64,000 nt of DNA from an uncultured Candidatus Melainabacteria bacterium (GTDB lineage Bacteria > Cyanobacteriota > Vampirovibrionia > Gastranaerophilales > Gastranaerophilaceae). The notes beneath the pieces were generated by a model, which searched no databases, was not told where the DNA came from, and worked only from the letters and a program-made list of their open reading frames with translations. The first letter of the stretch is position 1; each line of letters begins with the position of its first letter. The translations under genes were made by a program, and so were the position numbers. Below are positions 60,067 to 64,000 of this stretch, one piece after another. The DNA lies in contig CAKUUC010000007.1 of NCBI GenBank assembly GCA_934692625.1, forward strand, positions 1 through 64,000. The letters are read 5' to 3'.

Positions 60067-61104
60067 ATGAGTTTGGTAGAATTATTATCTCAAAAACCTT
60101 CCAAAATACTTTTTACAACTCCGAGTCATGGGCAAAAGCTTGATATTTACGAACCGTTAAAAGAAATGTACAAAATAGATTTTTCGGAAACGGATTGTCA
60201 AGAACCGCAAGAAGCTCTTGAACAGGCTCAATATTGGGCAAAATCAATATATCAAACCTATTCAACAACCTTTTTAACAAATGGTTCAACCAGTGGTATT
60301 TTGGCTGCTGTATTGTCATGTGTTTCTGTTGGAGATAAGGTTTTGGTGGCTTCAAATGCTCACCCATGCCATTTTAACGCGGTAAGGCTTGCAGGTGGTA
60401 GAATTCTAACCTATAACTTGGATATCGACCCTGATTTTGGAGTACCCTTGGAAACAAAGCCTGAACTTATTGACTATTATTTGAGTCGTTACAATATTCG
60501 TGCTGTAATCGTAACTTCTCCGACTTATGAAGGAATTATCTCAGATATTGAAGAGATTAAAATGATTTGCGAAAAGCATGGCGCATTTTTTATTGTTGAT
60601 GAAGCGCATGGTGCGTTGTATCCGTTCAGTGATTTGTTGCCACTATCTGCTGTTAATGTTGCGGATTTCACTGTTCAGTCACTACACAAAACTGCAGGTG
60701 GACTAAATCCGACAGCACTTTTGCATTGTAATTGTGAAATTGAAGTTAAACCTGCACTTAATCTGATTACAACGACATCCCCATCGTATCCTTTGTTAGC
60801 TTCAATTGAAGCAAATATAGCGTACTTAAATTCAAGAGAAGGAAGAAAAGAAATTAGAACGCTGGTTGAAAAGTTGGATAAAATTTGCTCAAAAGACTAC
60901 GGTTGCGAATTTTTTGGAGATGATCCTACAAAAGTTTTGATAAGAGTTCCTGGAGTTTCTGGGTATGAATTATCAGAAATGTTATATAATGATTTTGGCA
61001 TTGAAGACGAAAGAACAAACGAAAAATCTACAATGTTACTCTGTGGTATTGGTACGGATTCAAAAAAATTAGACAAATTACAACATGTTTTATCTAAATT
61101 ATAG
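60067..61104 (+). CDS. Orn/Lys/Arg decarboxylase-fold PLP enzyme, short form
   Basis: The 345-residue protein matches the major domain of the group III decarboxylases: FTTPSHGQKLDIYEPLKEMY, TTFLTNGSTSGILAAVLSCV, VASNAHPCHFNAVRLAGG, SPTYEGIISDIEEI, DEAHGALYPF and VQSLHKTAGGLNPTALLHC with the PLP Lys. The full C-terminal domain of about 100-150 residues is missing or reduced, as in the compact forms of Cyanobacteria. Substrate cannot be read from the sequence. TAGGAG precedes the ATG. It overlaps the convergent gene by 6 bp. Confidence 0.87.
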   Translation: MSLVELLSQKPSKILFTTPSHGQKLDIYEPLKEMYKIDFSETDCQEPQEALEQAQYWAKSIYQTYSTTFLTNGSTSGILAAVLSCVSVGDKVLVASNAHPCHFNAVRLAGGRILTYNLDIDPDFGVPLETKPELIDYYLSRYNIRAVIVTSPTYEGIISDIEEIKMICEKHGAFFIVDEAHGALYPFSDLLPLSAVNVADFTVQSLHKTAGGLNPTALLHCNCEIEVKPALNLITTTSPSYPLLASIEANIAYLNSREGRKEIRTLVEKLDKICSKDYGCEFFGDDPTKVLIRVPGVSGYELSEMLYNDFGIEDERTNEKSTMLLCGIGTDSKKLDKLQHVLSKL

Positions 61105-61812
61105 ATAATTAGCTAAAATGTTTTTTACGTAATTTTCGGTTTCTTTGTATGGCGGAACACCTGAATATTTATCAACTGCACCAGGGCCTGCGTTGTATGC
61201 AGCAAGTGCTAAAATTATATTGCCGTTGTATTTGTTCAACATTGATTTTAAATATTTTACTCCGCCTTCAACGTTTTGGGTTGCATTGTAAGGATTTTTA
61301 ACCCCCATTGCTTTGGCAGTTGACGGCATAAGCTGCATAAGCCCGATTGCTCCGACTTTAGATTTTGCATTCGGGTTAAATCCTGATTCTTGCTTGATTA
61401 GCGCTTGAACAAGTTTTTCATCAACACCATGTTTTTGTGCAACTTGATTTATCATATTAATCAATTGTGCTTTGTTAGCATAGGTTGTATTGACTGAAGT
61501 CGCATCGTTTTCAGGTTCTAGATTTTGTAAAGCCTGAGCCATTGAAACGTTAGATAGTGATTCATTATTGTAAATTTTTCCGTTTACGTCTAATGAATTT
61601 TTATTAAGAAGTAATGAGCCAAAATTTGCCGCTGTAGTGTTAGACAAAACTTTTTCAAACGACTGAACGTTATTTGAACTTGGCGGATAAATAGAATCAA
61701 TACTATTTTGTTGTTGCGCACGGTTAATATAACTGTTAAGTTGCGATGCTCGCTTCATTGAAGCCGCTTGACCGCCGGAATTTAATAAACTTTGTATCAT
61801 TTCCGAAAACAT
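61099..61812 (-). CDS. Soluble lytic transglycosylase-like protein
   Basis: The 237-residue protein ends in an SLT domain: INQVAQKHGVDEKLVQALIK, QESGFNPNAKSKVGAIGLMQ (catalytic Glu in QESGFNP), LMPSTAKAMGVKNPYNATQN and LALAAYNAGPGAVDKY. It cuts the glycan strands of peptidoglycan. The N-terminal 110 residues are polar, without a signal peptide, resembling flagellar or secretion-apparatus-linked transglycosylases. GGAGGTAGGTT precedes the ATG. Confidence 0.92.
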   Translation of the reverse strand: MFSEMIQSLLNSGGQAASMKRASQLNSYINRAQQQNSIDSIYPPSSNNVQSFEKVLSNTTAANFGSLLLNKNSLDVNGKIYNNESLSNVSMAQALQNLEPENDATSVNTTYANKAQLINMINQVAQKHGVDEKLVQALIKQESGFNPNAKSKVGAIGLMQLMPSTAKAMGVKNPYNATQNVEGGVKYLKSMLNKYNGNIILALAAYNAGPGAVDKYSGVPPYKETENYVKNILANYL

Positions 61813-61929
61813 GACTTTAACCTACCTCCCATACATTATCAGTTTACACAAAATTTCTAAATAATGTATCCACCAAATGATTTAAGGTTTTAAAATAAAA
61901 AGTCAAGTAGTAATATTTTTTAACAAAAG

Positions 61930-61960
61930 GCAATTTTTACTATTCAAAATACTTTATATA
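61930..61960 (+). promoter_or_regulatory. Bipartite promoter-like element, site 5
   Basis: GCAATT (61930-61935), 13 bp, ATACTTTATATA (61949-61960), 27 bp before the gene at 61988. Confidence 0.72.
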
Positions 61961-61987
61961 AATAAGGATAATTGGGGGAATTTTAAA

Positions 61988-62317
61988 ATGGTATTAAAAG
62001 CAAACAATGTATCTGCGGCAAGACCAACCGTAAGAAAACCTGCAACAGCACAAACTCAACGGGTGGCAAAGCCTAAATCAAGACCCGTATCAAGAGAAAC
62101 AATTGATAGAATTTCTCAAAAGCAACAAGAATTGGACTATCTTAGAGCGGTTTTGAGGGAACGTAATCTTAATGATGATGTTAGTAAGGTACTACACAGA
62201 GTTTCTGATTGGGTTTTGAATAAAATAAATCCAAATAACGAAACTACAGATTCCGCATTACAAAAAAGATGTGAAATCTTGAAAAAGGAAATCAGAGCCG
62301 CAGGGTTCAAAGTCTAA
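61988..62317 (+). CDS. Basic small protein, unknown
   Basis: Not recognised. The 109-residue protein begins with a basic Ala/Pro/Arg/Thr-rich head (VSAARPTVRKPATAQTQRVA) and continues into helices with QKQQELDYLRAVLRERNLND and KVLHRVSDWVLNKINP. A GGGGGAATTTTAAA ribosome site precedes the ATG. It has promoter-like site 5 and so belongs with the four other genes of this set. No signal peptide. The stop lies 4 bp before the convergent queA stop. Confidence 0.72.
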   Translation: MVLKANNVSAARPTVRKPATAQTQRVAKPKSRPVSRETIDRISQKQQELDYLRAVLRERNLNDDVSKVLHRVSDWVLNKINPNNETTDSALQKRCEILKKEIRAAGFKV

Positions 62318-62321
62318 TACT

Positions 62322-63374
62322 CTATTTTATTAACATGCAATCGCCATAACTAAAGAATCGGTATTCATTTTTTATCGCTTCAGCGTAAGCTTTGAATATC
62401 AAATCTTTGCCGGCAAGTGCGCTAACAAGCATTAACAATGTTGATTTTGGTAAGTGGAAATTTGTCAACAATCCGTCAATAACTTTGAATTCATAAGGCG
62501 GATAGATGAAAAGTTCCGAGTGGTCTTTACAGCCTTGTATTTTTCCGTATTTTTGATATGCGGTTTCAAGTGTTCTAACTGTTGTTGTTCCTACGGCGAC
62601 AAGTCTTTTGCTGTTTTGTTTTGCTTTATTTATAATATCTGCAGTTTCTTGCGTAATTTCAAATGTTTCAGAATGCATTTTATGGTCAAGTATATTTTCA
62701 CATTTTACAGGTCTGAAAGTTCCTAAACCAACATTTAATGTTACATAAGCAATTTCAACCCCTTTGTCTTTTAGTATTTGCAAAATTTCTTTTGTAAAAT
62801 GTAATCCGGCAGTCGGAGCGGCAACAGACCCTTCGTCTTTTGCGTAAACTGTTTGATAACGTTCTTTATCAAATTGTTTTAATTCTTCACTTGATAATTT
62901 TCTCTCAATATATGGCGGAAGCGGGATATTTCCGACTTTATGTAAAATGTCAAAAAGATTATCTTTATGTTGCATTTCAATCAGCCATTCTCCGTCATCT
63001 TCAAGTTTTTCTATTGCTCTGATTTTTAAATCATCAGAAATCGTAATAATCGTGTCTGGTTTGATTTTTTTTGAAGGTCTGATTAAGCAAGACCAAATCT
63101 TGTCGTTGTTTTCTTCTTTTTTCTCAAGTAGAAATACTTCGATTTTTGCACCTGTGTCTTTTGTTCCATATAATCTTGCAGGCATAACCTTGGTGTTGTT
63201 CAATACTAGCAAGGTGTTGTTGTCCAAATAATCAACAATGTCATAAAAATGTTTATGTTCCATTGTTTGGGTCGCTTTATCAAGTACCAACATTTTTGAA
63301 TTTTGTCTTTTATCTGCCGGCATTTGCGCTATCAAATGTTCTGGTAATTCGTAATCAAACTCTTTTATATCCAT
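62322..63374 (-). CDS. queA: tRNA preQ1(34) S-adenosylmethionine ribosyltransferase-isomerase
   Basis: QueA adds the epoxy-cyclopentane moiety in queuosine synthesis on tRNA. The 350-residue protein shows FDYELPEHLIAQMPADKRQN, MPARLYGTKDTGAKIEVFLL, the signature YAKDEGSVAAPTAGLHFTKE, LGTFRPVKCENILDHKMHSE and FHLPKSTLLMLVSALAG. AAGGAAAAATTT precedes the ATG. It is downstream of yidC on the same strand, with a terminator between. Confidence 0.97.
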   Translation of the reverse strand: MDIKEFDYELPEHLIAQMPADKRQNSKMLVLDKATQTMEHKHFYDIVDYLDNNTLLVLNNTKVMPARLYGTKDTGAKIEVFLLEKKEENNDKIWSCLIRPSKKIKPDTIITISDDLKIRAIEKLEDDGEWLIEMQHKDNLFDILHKVGNIPLPPYIERKLSSEELKQFDKERYQTVYAKDEGSVAAPTAGLHFTKEILQILKDKGVEIAYVTLNVGLGTFRPVKCENILDHKMHSETFEITQETADIINKAKQNSKRLVAVGTTTVRTLETAYQKYGKIQGCKDHSELFIYPPYEFKVIDGLLTNFHLPKSTLLMLVSALAGKDLIFKAYAEAIKNEYRFFSYGDCMLIK

Positions 63375-63407
63375 AAATTTTTCCTTATTTTTTCTTTATT
63401 ATACACT

Positions 63408-63442
63408 AAAAAGACTTTAGAAATTACTCTAAAGTCTTTTTT
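63408..63442 (-). terminator. Terminator after yidC
   Basis: AAAAAGACTTTAG pairs with CTAAAGTCTTTTT; T-runs lie on both sides. Confidence 0.85.
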
Positions 63443-63463
63443 ATATTTTATTAAATCTTAGAT

Positions 63464-64000
63464 TTATTTGTTTGCATTTTTAGCATTTTTCAATTCTGCA
63501 TCATCAACAGCTGCTTTTTTCAATTCGTCTTCTCTTTCCATTTGCTTGTTGATAAGAACTGTTTGCAAAATTTGAATTAAGTTACTTGTAATCAAGTATA
63601 ACAATACACCTGCCGGAATAGGAATTACAACAAATGTACCGATAATCATCAATGGCATAAATGTACCCATAGATTTTTGCAACGCTTGTTGAGTTGGGTC
63701 AGCGTTTTCCGTTTTGTTCATTGCCATCATAACTTTTTGTGAAATTATCATAGTCACTGCGAACAACGCAATCAACAATAGAACGTCCCAGTGAAGAGTT
63801 TTGTTAATTGGTGTAGTTGGTAATGTTGCTATCAAATCACCATCGTGTCTTGTGAATGTAATAGTTTCATTTTCTCTGATATTACTGTTTGTTACTGTTA
63901 ATTCTGCTTTTTCAATCTTGTCTAAATCACTGTATTTCATATCGATATGGTCAAGACTTACTGCCAAATCAACATCTTTACCAGGGACTAAATCACCTAC
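63464..64000 (-). CDS. yidC: Membrane protein insertase YidC (5' end outside window)
   Basis: The frame is open to the right edge, so the N-terminal part is missing. The visible 178 residues contain the end of a soluble stretch and then the YidC/Oxa1 core: LHWDVLLLIALFAVTMIISQ, TQQALQKSMGTFMPLMIIGT and IPAGVLLYLITSNLIQILQT, ending in a charged Lys/Glu/Ala tail. It inserts and folds membrane proteins with or without SecY. Confidence 0.93.
   Translation of the reverse strand, partial: VGDLVPGKDVDLAVSLDHIDMKYSDLDKIEKAELTVTNSNIRENETITFTRHDGDLIATLPTTPINKTLHWDVLLLIALFAVTMIISQKVMMAMNKTENADPTQQALQKSMGTFMPLMIIGTFVVIPIPAGVLLYLITSNLIQILQTVLINKQMEREDELKKAAVDDAELKNAKNANK

Noticed and set aside
1..64000. 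CRISPR array
   Set aside because: I looked for regularly spaced direct repeats of 20-40 bp and saw none; the repeats here are palindromic and irregular.

Overview
The window is AT-rich bacterial chromosome that looks like Candidatus Melainabacteria, order Gastranaerophilales (non-photosynthetic gut relatives of Cyanobacteria). This is an inference. It rests on several prepilin-like proteins of the GFTLAEILITLGIIG type with a C-terminal DYPW ending, on several proteins that start with a short SFKG/AFTG tag, and on a cyanobacteria-like set (DUF4330 beside an O-antigen ligase, a compact Orn/Lys/Arg decarboxylase-fold protein). CMP-KDO synthase, an RfaE1-like heptose kinase and an O-antigen ligase point to a Gram-negative envelope. 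No search could be run, so every family name comes from motifs read in the translations.

Layout. 1-400: 3' end of a 23S gene, 5S and terminator. 400-1280: a gene-poor stretch with repeats. 1280-9840: a small helical protein, a lethal-factor-like metalloprotease, a DUF475/TerC protein, ahcY and a giant GH13-type protein. 9940-12860: a shortened spc operon (rpsE-rpmD-rplO-secY) with its own promoter and leader hairpin. 12900-16060: two prepilin-like genes, a papain/transglutaminase-like protein, and a tRNA-Glu surrounded by degenerate copies of its own 3' end. 16120-25550: nadE, a TPR membrane protein, a CHAP-like protein, tRNA-Arg, LemA, a nitroreductase, an LCP protein, recR-ybaB and a matrixin-like protease. 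25680-29870: accD-accA-prmA-kdsB, with prmA carrying a 609-bp in-frame insertion that encodes a DUF559 domain. 30020-36280: rpsU, cdd and the run pyrH-frr-cdsA-rnc-rpe. 36360-44370: MgtC, a peptide-type ABC importer without ATPase genes, a repeat cluster, then rluD-lspA. 44530-50160: a CoA-dehydratase-type activase and envelope genes. 50230-64000: accessory small proteins, uvrA, a paralogous pair of secreted proteins, HU, a PilZ protein, a PLP enzyme, a lytic transglycosylase, queA and the 3' part of yidC.

The best candidate for an undescribed system is a bipartite promoter-like element, GCAATT-N13-ATACTTTATATA, found five times at unlinked places. The spacer is exactly 13 bp each time, and each copy lies 27-89 bp upstream of an accessory gene (1279, 19481, 23464, 50629 on the minus strand, 61988). 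None of the five products has a clear signal peptide or housekeeping role. This suggests a regulon under an alternative sigma factor or a dedicated activator.

Other notable signals are the DUF559 insertion in prmA with inverted arms whose hairpins co-vary, a cluster of 20-bp hairpin repeats with a constant GGCA loop and changing stems, a roughly 66-bp palindromic repeat present in two opposite copies, repeated tRNA 3' ends, and a (TATGG)4 plus G-run next to one of the five promoters.
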